A stretch of DNA of 64,000 nucleotides from Actinocrispum wychmicini (GTDB lineage Bacteria; Actinomycetota; Actinomycetes; Mycobacteriales; Pseudonocardiaceae): NCBI RefSeq assembly GCF_004345645.1, contig NZ_SLWS01000015.1, forward strand, positions 170,381 through 234,380. Reading direction: 5' to 3'. The notes beneath the pieces are model-generated. The model was given only the letters and a program-made list of their open reading frames with translations, was not told the origin of the DNA and did no database searches. Below, piece by piece: positions 26,738 through 35,580 of the stretch. How positions within the stretch are numbered: position 1 is the stretch's first letter; every line of letters starts with the position of its first letter. Made by a program: the position numbers and the translations under genes.

Positions 26738-27762
26738 GTGTCCTCCTCTCCCCCGCGGGGCTCACGCCCTGCGTATCCCACCACTTCTCCGCCGTCCGCG
26801 CGCCTTGTATCCGTCAACGCGTGCAGCAGGCTACGCGCCAACGCACCCGGCTCGTGCCGGTCCGCCGCACCCGGAGTGCTCACCGACGCGAGGTGTGCCC
26901 GTGCGCCGAGGGCGGCCGCTGCCCGCCGTAACCGGTCCGGCGTGGGCACACTGTCGAGGTCGGCGATCACCGCGTCGATCCGGAGTTCCGGAGCGTGTTC
27001 GCAGAGTACGTCCAGATGTCGCTCGGGCGAGAACCCCGCCGTCTCCCCGGGCTGCGGTACCAGGTTGAGCACCACGACCCGGGCTGCCTGGGTCTCCACC
27101 AGCGCCCGGTGCAGGTCCGGGACCAGCAGATGCGGCAGCACGCTGGTGAACCATGAGCCCGGACCGAGTATCACCATGTCCGCCGAACGCACCGCGGCCA
27201 ACGCCTCCGGGCAGGCGGTCGGCACGTCGCCGGACGCCGTCTTCAGCCGGATCCGCCGCACCTGGCCGGGGGTGGTGGCCACGGCGACCTGGCCGCGGAT
27301 CCGCCGGACCACCGCCGGGTCCTCGTCCAGCCCGGTCACGTCCGCCTCGATGTCCAGCGCCTGGGTGGACATCGGCAGCACCCGGCCGGTGATGCCGAGC
27401 ATCCGGGCCGCCTCGTCCAGTGCCGCGACCGGGTCGCCGAGCACCTCGATCAGCCCGGACAGCACGAGGTTGCCGATGGCGTGGCCGGCCAGCGCGCCGG
27501 TTCCGCCGAACCTGTGCTGGAACACGGAATTCCACAGTTTCACATCCTCGCCGGTTCCGGCGAGGGCCACCAGTGCCTTGCGTAGGTCGCCGGGTGGCAG
27601 CACGCCCAGCTCGCGGCGCAGGCGCCCGGAGGAGCCGCCGTCGTCCGCGACCGTGACGACCGCGGTCACCGCCGGGGTGATCTCGCGTACCGCGCTCAGC
27701 GTGGCGTGCAGCCCGTGCCCGCCACCGAGGGCCACCACCCTGGGTTTCGACCCAATCGTCAC
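26728..27762 (-). CDS. yvcK: YvcK/GlmR-type gluconeogenesis factor (CofD-like fold)
   Basis: YvcK proteins bind UDP-GlcNAc and help balance carbon use and peptidoglycan synthesis; the fold is that of CofD. The 344-residue protein has the N-terminal VVALGGGHGLHATLSAVRE, VTVADDGGSSGRLRRELGVLPPGDLRKALVA (conserved DGGSSG and PGD), LAGHAIGNLVLS and VILGPGSWFTSVLPHLLV. Position next to whiA and rapZ is the standard actinobacterial and Bacillus arrangement. The GTG start overlaps the rapZ stop (GTGA). Confidence 0.96.
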   Translation of the reverse strand: MTIGSKPRVVALGGGHGLHATLSAVREITPAVTAVVTVADDGGSSGRLRRELGVLPPGDLRKALVALAGTGEDVKLWNSVFQHRFGGTGALAGHAIGNLVLSGLIEVLGDPVAALDEAARMLGITGRVLPMSTQALDIEADVTGLDEDPAVVRRIRGQVAVATTPGQVRRIRLKTASGDVPTACPEALAAVRSADMVILGPGSWFTSVLPHLLVPDLHRALVETQAARVVVLNLVPQPGETAGFSPERHLDVLCEHAPELRIDAVIADLDSVPTPDRLRRAAAALGARAHLASVSTPGAADRHEPGALARSLLHALTDTRRADGGEVVGYAGREPRGGEEDTWR

Positions 27763-28634
27763 TCGCGCCCCAAATCCCGGTGTACCACCTTGACCGCCAC
27801 ACCATCCTCTTTGGACAAACGAGTGGCCAGCTCCTCGGATATGGCCACACTGCGGTGTTTTCCGCCGGTGCAGCCGACCGCGAGGGTCAGGTACCGCTTG
27901 CCCTCCCGCCGGTAGCCCGCGCCGATCAGCCGCAGCAGCTCGTGGTAACGCTCCAGGAAGTCCTCGGCGCCCTCCTGGCTCAGCACGTAGTTGCGGACCT
28001 CGGTGTCCAGGCCGGTCTGCTCGCGCAGCTCCGGGATCCAGAACGGGTTCGGCAGGAACCGGACGTCCATCACCAGGTCGGAGTCCATCGGCAGGCCGTA
28101 CTTGTAGCCGAACGACAGCACGGTCACCCGGGTCTGGGTCGCCGAGCCGGTGCCGAACGCGTCCTCGATCTTGGCACGCAACTGGTGCACGGACAACGAC
28201 GACGTGTCCACCACCAGGTCGGAGATCTCCCGCAACGGCATCAGCAGGTGCCGCTCGGCCTTGATGCCGTCATCCAAGCGGCCGTCGCCCTGCATCGGGT
28301 GGCCGCGGCGGACGTGCTCGAACCGTCGGATGAGCAGCTCGTCGGTCGCCTCCAGGAACACCACGCGCGGCTTGTAGCTGCGCGCGTCCAGGTCCTTGAT
28401 CACCGCGGACAGGTCGTCGGTGAACGCGCGGCTGCGCACGTCCATCACCACCGCGACCTTCGTGATCGCGCCACGGGCCTGGACACCCAGCTCGACCATG
28501 GTGGCGATCAGCTCGGGCGGCAGGTTGTCCACCACGAACCAGCCCAGGTCCTCCAGGCACTTCGCGGCGGTGCTGCGGCCGGCGCCGGACAGCCCGGTCA
28601 CCACCGCGACTTCGATACCGGTCGGGTCAGACAC
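27759..28634 (-). CDS. rapZ: RNase adapter protein RapZ (YvcJ-like nucleotide-binding protein)
   Basis: RapZ/YvcJ is a P-loop protein; in E. coli it guides RNase E to the glmZ sRNA, while in Gram-positives it is a nucleotide-binding protein of less certain role. The product of about 291 residues has the Walker A GLSGAGRSTAAK, DNLPPELI, VMDVRSR, FLEATDELLIRRF, RTRHP-like RRGHPMQGDG, and the C-terminal Gly-rich VGCTGGKHRSVAISEEL (phosphosugar binding). The frame opens with an ATG at 28646 but I prefer GTG at 28634 because GGGA lies 6 bases before it; both overlap the uvrC end. Confidence 0.95.
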   Translation of the reverse strand: MSDPTGIEVAVVTGLSGAGRSTAAKCLEDLGWFVVDNLPPELIATMVELGVQARGAITKVAVVMDVRSRAFTDDLSAVIKDLDARSYKPRVVFLEATDELLIRRFEHVRRGHPMQGDGRLDDGIKAERHLLMPLREISDLVVDTSSLSVHQLRAKIEDAFGTGSATQTRVTVLSFGYKYGLPMDSDLVMDVRFLPNPFWIPELREQTGLDTEVRNYVLSQEGAEDFLERYHELLRLIGAGYRREGKRYLTLAVGCTGGKHRSVAISEELATRLSKEDGVAVKVVHRDLGRE

Positions 28635-30612
28635 GTTCGTTCCCATCCCCTGTCGACACAGCTTCCCCTTGGTTGAGCACCTCTTGTGTCAACGCCGCCA
28701 GGACGGCCGCCGCGGTGTGCCGGCCCACACCCGGCACCTCGCTGATCTCGTCGACACTCGCCGCGCGCAACCTCTTCACCGATCCGAAATGCTTGATCAG
28801 CGCTGTCTTCCTGGCTTCGCCGAGGCCCGGCACCCCGTCCAGCGCGGAGGCGGTCATCCGCTTGCCGCGCTTCTGCCGGTGGTACGTGATCGCGAAGCGG
28901 TGCGCCTCGTCGCGCACCCGTTGTAAGAGGTAGAGCGACTCGCTCGTGCGCGGCAGGATGACCGGCTCGCTGTCCGCCGGCAGCCACACCTCTTCCAGTC
29001 GTTTCGCCAGCCCGATCACCGCGACATCGTTGACACCGAGCTCGTTCAGCACGTCCGCGGCCGCGTTGGCCTGCGGACCGGCGCCGTCGACGACCAGCAG
29101 GTTCGGCGGGTACGCGAACTTGCGCGGCCGGCCTGTCTCCGGGTTGATGCCCGGCGTGCTCGTCTCGGCCACGGGCTCGCTCAGCATGCGCGCGAACCGC
29201 CGCCGGACGACCTCGGCGATGGACGCCACGTCACCCTCGGTGGCCGCCTCACGGATGGCGAACCGCTTGTACTCGGACTTGCGCGGCAGCCCGTCCTCGA
29301 ACACCACGAGCGACGCGACCACGTCGCTGCCCTGGATGTGACTGATGTCCACACACTCAATACGGAGCGGGGCCGAGTCCAGGCCCAGTTGATCCTGAAG
29401 TTCCTGCAACGCGGCCGACCGGGCGGTCAGGTCACCGGCGCGTTTGAGCTTGTGCTGGAGGAACGCCTCCTTGGCGTTGCGCTCCAACGTCTCCATCAGG
29501 GCTCGCTTGTCCCCCCGCTGCGGCACCCTGAGCTGCACCTTCGACCCGCGCAGCGCCGACAGCCACTCGGCGATGGCGTCGTGGTCCTCCGGCAGCTCGG
29601 GGACGAGCACCTCACGCGGCACCGGGGTGGTGTCGGTGTCGGCCCCTTCCGCCATGCCGGCCTGGTCGCCAAAGAACTGATCACCGTAGAACTGGCTGAG
29701 GAACTGGTCGACCAGCCCGGCCGTGCCGGTCTCCTCCACCTTCTCGATCACCCAGCCGCGCTGGCCACGCACGCGCCCCCCGCGCACGTGGAACACCTGC
29801 ACGGCCGCCTCCAGGTCGTCCTGCGCGAACGCGACCACGTCCGCGTCCGTGCCGTCGCCGAGCACGACCGCCTGCTTCTCCATGGCCCGGCGCAGCGCGC
29901 CCAGGTCGTCCCTCAGCCGCGCGGCCCGCTCGAACTCCAGCTCGGCGGACGCCTCCTGCATCTCCTTGTCCAGGCGCCGCATCATCACGTCCGTGCGGCC
30001 GGCGAAGAACTCACAGAAGTCGTCCACGATCCGCCGGTGTTCCGCGGCGTCGACCCGGCCGACGCACGGCGCCGAGCACTTGCCGATGTCACCCAGCAGG
30101 CACGGCCGCCCGATCCGGGACTGCCGGCGGAACACATCGATCTTGCACGTCCGCGCCGGGAACACGCGCAGCAGCAGGTCCAGGGTCTCGCGCAACGCCC
30201 ACGCGTGCGCGTATGGACCGAAGTAACGCACGCCCTTGCGCCGCGCGCCTCGGTAGACCTGCAGACGCGGGAACTCCTCGTTCAACGTGACCGCGAGGAC
30301 CGGGTAGGACTTGTCGTCCCGGTAGCGGACGTTGAACCGCGGGTCGAACTCCTTGATCCAGTTGTACTCCAGCTGCAGGGCCTCGACCTCGGTGGACACC
30401 ACGGTCCACTCCACCCCGGCCGCCGTGGTCACCATCTGGGCGGTGCGCGGATGCAGGCCCAGCACGTCCGCGAAGTACGAGTTCAGCCGGCTGCGCAGGC
30501 TCTTGGCCTTGCCCACGTAGATGACGCGGCCGCCGGCGTCCCGGAACTTGTACACGCCAGGGGCGTCCGGGATGGTCCCGGGTGCGGGGCGGTAAGTCGA
30601 GGGATCGGCCAC
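28627..30612 (-). CDS. uvrC: excinuclease ABC subunit UvrC
   Basis: UvrC makes both incisions in nucleotide excision repair. The 661-residue protein has the GIY-YIG nuclease (GVYKFRDAGGRVIYVGKAKSLRSRL at 19-43), a Cys-rich insert (CLLGDIGKCSAPCVGRV), the UVR motif (LDKEMQEASAELEFERAARLRDDL), an RNase H-like nuclease domain (RIECVDISHIQGSDVVASLVVFEDG; VVDGAGPQ), and a tandem helix-hairpin-helix at the end. GTG start. The last codons overlap rapZ. Confidence 0.98.
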   Translation of the reverse strand: MADPSTYRPAPGTIPDAPGVYKFRDAGGRVIYVGKAKSLRSRLNSYFADVLGLHPRTAQMVTTAAGVEWTVVSTEVEALQLEYNWIKEFDPRFNVRYRDDKSYPVLAVTLNEEFPRLQVYRGARRKGVRYFGPYAHAWALRETLDLLLRVFPARTCKIDVFRRQSRIGRPCLLGDIGKCSAPCVGRVDAAEHRRIVDDFCEFFAGRTDVMMRRLDKEMQEASAELEFERAARLRDDLGALRRAMEKQAVVLGDGTDADVVAFAQDDLEAAVQVFHVRGGRVRGQRGWVIEKVEETGTAGLVDQFLSQFYGDQFFGDQAGMAEGADTDTTPVPREVLVPELPEDHDAIAEWLSALRGSKVQLRVPQRGDKRALMETLERNAKEAFLQHKLKRAGDLTARSAALQELQDQLGLDSAPLRIECVDISHIQGSDVVASLVVFEDGLPRKSEYKRFAIREAATEGDVASIAEVVRRRFARMLSEPVAETSTPGINPETGRPRKFAYPPNLLVVDGAGPQANAAADVLNELGVNDVAVIGLAKRLEEVWLPADSEPVILPRTSESLYLLQRVRDEAHRFAITYHRQKRGKRMTASALDGVPGLGEARKTALIKHFGSVKRLRAASVDEISEVPGVGRHTAAAVLAALTQEVLNQGEAVSTGDGNERV

Positions 30613-30663
30613 CCGACAAGCCTAGGCGCAAGCACCGACACTCAGACGGGTGACCACGGCTCG

Positions 30664-31236
30664 TCACGCCAGGCCGGCCAGCAGGGTGTGGACCAGGGCC
30701 GACGCGGTCGGTTGGCCGCGGTCGACGAAATGGCCGAGGAAGGCGTGTTGCAGGCACGCGCCGATCAACAGCGCGGCCGCGGCCGCCGGGTCGGCGGCCT
30801 GGCCGATCCGGCCGAGGCGTTGCTCGGCGGCCAGGTAGTCGGCGACTGCCCGGCTGACGTGGTGCGGCCCGGCCTGGCGTTCACCGAGCGCCTTGCGGTG
30901 CGCCGCGAACAGCGTCGGCTCCGCGAAGAGGGCCGCCGCCATCGGGAAGTTGTGCTGGTAGAAGCGAATCGCCGTGTGCGCGACCTCGGTGAGGGTCTCG
31001 GCCACGGTGCCATGGCCGGCGCGTTCGCCCAGCCCGGCCAACAGCGCGCCCAACTCGCCGGGCGTGCGCTCGGCCAGCACGGCCATGAACAGCTCGGTCT
31101 TGTCTCGGAAGTGCTTGTACAGCGCGGCTTCGGAGAAGCCGGCGGCTTTGGCGATCTCCTTGGTGGTGGCGTGCGCCAGGCCACGCTCGCGCATCACCTG
31201 GGCCGCCGCGTCCACCATTCGGTCGCGAGTGCTCAC
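30664..31236 (-). CDS. TetR-family transcriptional regulator
   Basis: About 190 residues. Helix-turn-helix near residues 7-50 (RDRMVDAAAQVMRERGLAHA followed by TTKEIAKAAGFSEAALYKHF), then an all-helical ligand domain. The frame opens at a GTG at 31272, but that falls inside the operator palindrome; I choose the GTG at 31236, which has GGAGA 5 bases upstream (MSTRDRMVDAAAQ). It is divergent from the SGNH hydrolase gene and both promoters lie over the palindromes 31261-31307, so it probably represses itself and the hydrolase. Ligand unknown. Confidence 0.93.
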   Translation of the reverse strand: MSTRDRMVDAAAQVMRERGLAHATTKEIAKAAGFSEAALYKHFRDKTELFMAVLAERTPGELGALLAGLGERAGHGTVAETLTEVAHTAIRFYQHNFPMAAALFAEPTLFAAHRKALGERQAGPHHVSRAVADYLAAEQRLGRIGQAADPAAAAALLIGACLQHAFLGHFVDRGQPTASALVHTLLAGLA

Positions 31237-31249
31237 GGCATCTCCGTGG

Positions 31250-31307
31250 TTGACAAGTGAGTGAGTACTCACCCATCATAGTGGTTAGTGAGCACTCACT
31301 AACCACT
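31250..31307 (+). promoter_or_regulatory. divergent promoter region with two TetR-type operators
   Basis: A consensus -35 TTGACA at 31250-31255 is followed after 18 bases by CATCAT (31274-31279), a fair -10 for the hydrolase gene. Operator 1, GTGAG-TA-CTCAC (31261-31272), sits in the spacer. Operator 2 is a perfect palindrome with 13-bp arms, AGTGGTTAGTGAG and its complement around CA (31280-31307), over the expected start point. Both share the half-site GTGAG. A third, partial copy (GTGAGCACTCGC, minus strand) overlaps the chosen tetR start codon. Confidence 0.75.
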
Positions 31308-31316
31308 GGAGGGACC

Positions 31317-32012
31317 ATGAGGGTCGTCTGTGTCGGCGACAGCATCACGCGTGGCCAGGTCAGCGCCGATTACGTCGGTCAACTGCGGACCCGCCATCCC
31401 GCCGCCACGTTCGTCAACGAAGGCGTCAACTACGACCTCGCCCACTCGGTGCGCAGGCGTCTGGGCCACGTCACGGCGCACGAGCCGGACGTCGTGACCG
31501 TGCTCGTGGGCACCAACGACGCCAACTCGACGCTCGACAGCACCACCAGGCGGATGATCGCCCTGATGAAGCGGCCGCCGGGCCGGCCGACCGCCGAGCG
31601 GTACCGCACCGACCTGGCCGGGATCGTCCAGGACCTGCGGGACCGGACAGACGCCCGGATCGGGTTGTTGTCGCTGCCCGTCATCGGCGAGGAGCTCGAC
31701 TCGGAGCCGCTACGCCGCGCGGCCGAGTACAGCGAGATCGTGCGCGAGATCGCCACCGCGCATAACGTCGCCTACCTGCCGTTGCACGAACGGCAGACGG
31801 CGTACCTGCGCACCCGCACGTGGCCGCCGAAGACCCAGTACCGGCCGGGCATGGGGTTGTCGTCGCGGGCGTCGATCCAGCACTTCATGCTGCGTCGGGG
31901 CTTCGACGACATCTCGGCCCGGCGCGGGCTGAGCCTGACCACCGACACCATTCACCAGAACTCGCGGGGTGCCGGCATGATCGCCGACGTGATCAGCGAG
32001 TGGCTGTGTTGA
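31317..32012 (+). CDS. SGNH/GDSL-type hydrolase
   Basis: A 231-residue cytosolic esterase or lipase-like protein with no signal peptide. Block I VCVGDSITRGQ (catalytic Ser), block III VLVGTNDANST (GxND), and the late His in LTTDTIHQNSRGAGMIADV (D..H) are all visible. The ATG at 31317 has GGAGGG 3 bases before it. It is probably controlled by the divergent TetR regulator. SGNH enzymes cover many esters and thioesters; the substrate is unknown. Confidence 0.9.
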   Translation: MRVVCVGDSITRGQVSADYVGQLRTRHPAATFVNEGVNYDLAHSVRRRLGHVTAHEPDVVTVLVGTNDANSTLDSTTRRMIALMKRPPGRPTAERYRTDLAGIVQDLRDRTDARIGLLSLPVIGEELDSEPLRRAAEYSEIVREIATAHNVAYLPLHERQTAYLRTRTWPPKTQYRPGMGLSSRASIQHFMLRRGFDDISARRGLSLTTDTIHQNSRGAGMIADVISEWLC

Positions 32013-32036
32013 ATGGTCCTCGCTCCGCTCGGACAG

Positions 32037-32167
32037 GCTTGGCCGCCTCAAGCCGGTCATTTCCACCGCGCACCACGCGACCGACATCTTCGCTCATGGC
32101 TGGCCGCCGCTGTGCCTGGGGCGATGTCGGGCGTGTTGCGCGGCGTAAATGACCGGCGCGGCCAAGC
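32037..32167. repeat. 131-bp imperfect inverted repeat (MITE- or REP-like)
   Basis: The two ends pair in nested blocks: GCTTGGCCGC (32037-32046) with GCGGCCAAGC (32158-32167); GCCGGTCATTT (32052-32062) with AAATGACCGGC (32148-32158); CGCGCACCACGC with GCGTGTTGCGCG-like; and CCGACATC with GATGTCGG toward the middle. Arms are about 60 bp with small indels. It fills the gap between the SGNH hydrolase and the GT39 gene, where no reading frame is credible. It could be a mobile remnant, an extended hairpin terminator serving both convergent genes, or a structured RNA. Confidence 0.7.
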
Positions 32168-32187
32168 GGGCGACCCCTTGACGTCCG

Positions 32188-33987
32188 TTAGGAACTCACA
32201 GTTGCTTGGGTGAGGTCGTAGATGGTCCGGCCGCCGATCGTCGTGGCTGTGTAGTGGGCGGCGACCCATTCGGTGATGTCGCTGTCGCCTCGGCCCATGC
32301 CGCCCGTGACGAGATAGTGGATCTGGCCGTCCGCCACGTACTGCTGGAACTCCTGGAGGGTGGGCGACGGGTCGCTGCCGGTGAAGCCGCCGATGGCCAT
32401 GACGGCTTTGCCGCTGGCCAGTTGCAGGCCCGCGGAGCCCTGGGCGCCGGTGCTCGCCGCCGCCCACCTCTCCGTCGTCGCCCGCAACGCCTGGACGAGC
32501 GCGGTCGAGACCTCGCCGTCGCCACGCATGCCGAAGCCCGCTGCCGCGGTCGGGCCGGAGATCGGAATGGAACCCTGGTGTGGCTGGGCCGCCGTCGCCA
32601 GGCCGTACGCGGCGGTGCCTGCGATGAGCGCGGCGGCGACGAGGCCGGCCATGAACTTCCGTGCCGCACCCCACGCGATCAGCGCGGCCACGAGAAGTCC
32701 GCCGATGAGCAGGATCCAGCGCAGCGCCGGCAGCCACTCCTCGGTACGGGTCAGCAGGACGAACGACCACATCGCCGTTACCGCGACCATCGACGCCAAC
32801 GCCATACGCGCGCCGGGATGCGCCCTGCCGCGCCATAGCTCCCGCACGGGAATCGCCACGAGCGCGGCGATGGCAGGCGCCAAGGCCACGGCGTAGTACG
32901 GGTGCACTGTGCCCTGCATGAAGCTGAACACCAGCGCGGTCACCAGGAGCCAGCCGCCCCACAGCATCAGCGCGGCCCTCGTGCGGTCCGTGCGTGGGCC
33001 TCGGCGCGTGAACCACAGGCCGGCCACGAGCCCGATCAACGCCGCCGGCAGCAGCCAGGAGATCTCGGTGCCGAACGACGCACCGAACATCCGGCCGAGC
33101 CCGCTCGTCCCGCCGAACGCCGTGTTCCCGTTCCCGCCGGGGCCGCCGCCGTTGCCCTCGCCGCCGAAGATCCGACTCAACCCGTTGTACCCCAGGGCGA
33201 GTTCCAGAATCGAATTGTCGGTGGACCCACCGATGTACGGCCGCGCGTCCGCCGGCCAGAGGTCCACGACCGCGATGTACCAGCCCGCGGACACGATGAC
33301 CGCGCCCACTGCCGCGGCCAGGTGCGTCAAGCGGCGACGCAGACCGGTCGGCGCGGCGACGAGATACACGAGTCCGAACGCGGGCAGGACCAGGAACGCC
33401 TGCAGCATCTTCGTAAGAAAGCCGAACCCGACCGCGACCCCGGCCAGCATCAGCCACTTCGGACTGGCTGTCTCGGTCGCCCGCACCACGCAGTACGCAC
33501 CGGCGACGAGCAACAACACAAGCAGCGCGTCGGGGTTGTTGAACCGGAACATCAACGCCGCGACCGGTGTCAGCGCGAGCGCGGCACCCGCGAACAGTCC
33601 GGCGACCGGCCCGGACCACCGCTTCACCGCGGCGTACAGCAACGCCACCGAGGCGACGCCTTCCAGCGCCTGCGGAACGAGCATGCTCCAACTGGAGAAC
33701 CCGAAGATCCGCCCGGACAGCCCCATGATCCACAGTGCGGCCGGCGGTTTGTCCACGGTGATGGCGTTGCCCGCGTCGAGCGAGCCGAAGAACAGCGCCT
33801 TCCAGCTCTGCGTCCCGGCCTGGACGGCGGCGGCGTAGAAGTCGTTGGCGTACCCGGAGGAACCGAGGTCCCACAGGTACAGCGCGGCGGTCGCGGCCAA
33901 CAAGGCCCAGAAGGACGGACGGACCCAACGGTCCCTCGCGGACGCTGTGTCCACGTCGTGCCGGGGCGGAGCGAGGGTAGCTGTCAT
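32188..33987 (-). CDS. GT39-type membrane glycosyltransferase (ArnT/PMT-like)
   Basis: A 599-residue polytopic membrane protein with about 11-12 hydrophobic segments. The N-terminal loop has GYANDFYAAAVQAGTQSWKAL and the second part of the catalytic loop NAITVDKPPAALWIMGLSG; the ND pair fits the acidic catalytic motif of polyprenyl-phosphate sugar transferases. A Gly/Asn-rich extracytoplasmic stretch lies near 280-310 (GGEGNGGGPGGNGNTAFG) and a soluble C-terminal domain ends the protein. Likely moves a sugar from a lipid carrier to a surface acceptor. It starts 66 bases after the histidine kinase and is probably in the same operon. Confidence 0.9.
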   Translation of the reverse strand: MTATLAPPRHDVDTASARDRWVRPSFWALLAATAALYLWDLGSSGYANDFYAAAVQAGTQSWKALFFGSLDAGNAITVDKPPAALWIMGLSGRIFGFSSWSMLVPQALEGVASVALLYAAVKRWSGPVAGLFAGAALALTPVAALMFRFNNPDALLVLLLVAGAYCVVRATETASPKWLMLAGVAVGFGFLTKMLQAFLVLPAFGLVYLVAAPTGLRRRLTHLAAAVGAVIVSAGWYIAVVDLWPADARPYIGGSTDNSILELALGYNGLSRIFGGEGNGGGPGGNGNTAFGGTSGLGRMFGASFGTEISWLLPAALIGLVAGLWFTRRGPRTDRTRAALMLWGGWLLVTALVFSFMQGTVHPYYAVALAPAIAALVAIPVRELWRGRAHPGARMALASMVAVTAMWSFVLLTRTEEWLPALRWILLIGGLLVAALIAWGAARKFMAGLVAAALIAGTAAYGLATAAQPHQGSIPISGPTAAAGFGMRGDGEVSTALVQALRATTERWAAASTGAQGSAGLQLASGKAVMAIGGFTGSDPSPTLQEFQQYVADGQIHYLVTGGMGRGDSDITEWVAAHYTATTIGGRTIYDLTQATVSS

Positions 33988-34053
33988 GCCGACGAGGGTC
34001 GTCGGCGAGCCTGGGCGATTGATGTGCTGATCCTGTGTGCCGGCTGTGTCCGA

Positions 34054-35580
34054 CTATGGGTCCGCGGGCAGGCGGACCGTGAACCGGGTCTCCCCCGGCT
34101 TGCTGTCCAGGGTGACCGTGCCGTTGTGCGCGTGCACGACGGCGGCGACGATGGCCAGGCCGAGGCCGGTGCTGCCGGCCGCGCGGGATCGTGAGCTGTC
34201 GCCCCGGGCGAACCGCTCGAACACCTCGTCCCGCAGGTCCGCCGGGACCCCTGGACCGTTGTCGGTGACCGCCAACGCCACCCCATCATCCACTGTGGAC
34301 AGACTGGTCACCACGGTGGTGCCCGGCGGGGTGTGCGTCCGGGCGTTCGCCAGCAGGTTGGCCAGCACCTGGTGCAGCCTTGGCCCGTCCCCTACGACGG
34401 TGAGCGGTTCGGCGGGCAGGTCGAGCTGCCAGCCGTGGTCCGGCCCGGCCACCCGGGCGTCGCTGACCGCGTCCACCACCAGCTGGGAGATCTCCACGGC
34501 GGCGTGCTCCACCGGCCGGCCCGCGTCCAGCCGGGCCAGCAACAGCAGGTCCGCCACCAGGCTCGTCATCCGGACGGCCTCGGACTCCACCCGGCCGATC
34601 GCGTGCGCGACCTCGGGCGGCACGTCGTCCCGGTAACGTTCGGCGAGTTCGGCGTAACCGCGGATGGCCGCCAGCGGCGTCCGCAGCTCGTGGCTGGCGT
34701 CGGCGACGAACTGCCGGACTCGGGTCTCGCTGGCGTGCCGGGCGGCCAACGCGTTGCCGATGTGGCCGAGCATCCGGTTGAACGCGGCCCCGACCTTGCC
34801 CACCTCGGTCCGTGGGTCGGTGTCCGGCTCGGGCACCCGCACCGACAACGCGGCCTCGCCCTTGTCCAGGGGCAGCTCGGCGACCCGGCTCGCGGTCGCC
34901 GCCACCCGGTTGAGCGGCCGCAGGGTCCGACGGATGATGACGACGCCGGCGAGCCCGGTGATCACCAGGCCGACCAGGGACACCCCGCCGAGGATCGACC
35001 CGATGGTCACCAGCGTGGAGGTGACCGGATCGAACTGCAGGCCGGTGACCATGGTGTCGCCCTTGGACGTCACCACCGACATCAGCCGGTACTCCCCCAG
35101 GCCCGGACCGAGGTCGACGTTGTGCGGGCGTTCGTCGACGGGGATCCCGCGCAAGGTGGTGTGCGCCGACTCGGTCAGCGGCTCCTGGGCGGCGGTCCCC
35201 AGCTGCAGCCGGCCGGCCATGACGGCTCCGGTCTGGTGGCAGATCAACGCGATGACCGTGCCGGGCGGCAGACCGGGCGCGGCCAGCCCAGGAGGGACGT
35301 CGCCGCCGGCACGGCAGCCGTTGCCCGCAGGACCGCCGTCGGGCGGGAAATTCCCCGCCGAGCCGCGAGGGCCGTTGCCCGGCGGGCCGTCGCGGTCGAC
35401 CGTCTTCGCGCGGTCGCTCGCCCCGGTGAGCTGCGCGTCGAGCTTGTCGACCAGGAGCGTACGGACGGCGAACAGGGTGGCCACGCCGATCACCAGGCAC
35501 ACCACGGCGAGCAGGCCGAGCTGCCCGGCGATCAGGCGCGCGGAGAGGGTCCGGCGCCTACCCCGCTGGTTTGAGGACAT
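34054..35580 (-). CDS. two-component sensor histidine kinase (EnvZ/OmpR-class partner)
   Basis: 508 residues: first membrane segment about 18-42, an outer domain of about 150 residues with a low-complexity G/P/N part (DGPPGNGPRGSAGNFPPDGG), a second membrane segment near 200-220, HAMP, then HisKA with the phospho-His in VADASHELRTPLAAIRGY, and HATPase_c with N-box VLANLLANARTHTP, G1 TDNGPGVP and G2 GSTGLGLAIV. The start overlaps the response regulator end by 23 bases, which suggests coupling. Signal unknown. Confidence 0.95.
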   Translation of the reverse strand: MSSNQRGRRRTLSARLIAGQLGLLAVVCLVIGVATLFAVRTLLVDKLDAQLTGASDRAKTVDRDGPPGNGPRGSAGNFPPDGGPAGNGCRAGGDVPPGLAAPGLPPGTVIALICHQTGAVMAGRLQLGTAAQEPLTESAHTTLRGIPVDERPHNVDLGPGLGEYRLMSVVTSKGDTMVTGLQFDPVTSTLVTIGSILGGVSLVGLVITGLAGVVIIRRTLRPLNRVAATASRVAELPLDKGEAALSVRVPEPDTDPRTEVGKVGAAFNRMLGHIGNALAARHASETRVRQFVADASHELRTPLAAIRGYAELAERYRDDVPPEVAHAIGRVESEAVRMTSLVADLLLLARLDAGRPVEHAAVEISQLVVDAVSDARVAGPDHGWQLDLPAEPLTVVGDGPRLHQVLANLLANARTHTPPGTTVVTSLSTVDDGVALAVTDNGPGVPADLRDEVFERFARGDSSRSRAAGSTGLGLAIVAAVVHAHNGTVTLDSKPGETRFTVRLPADP

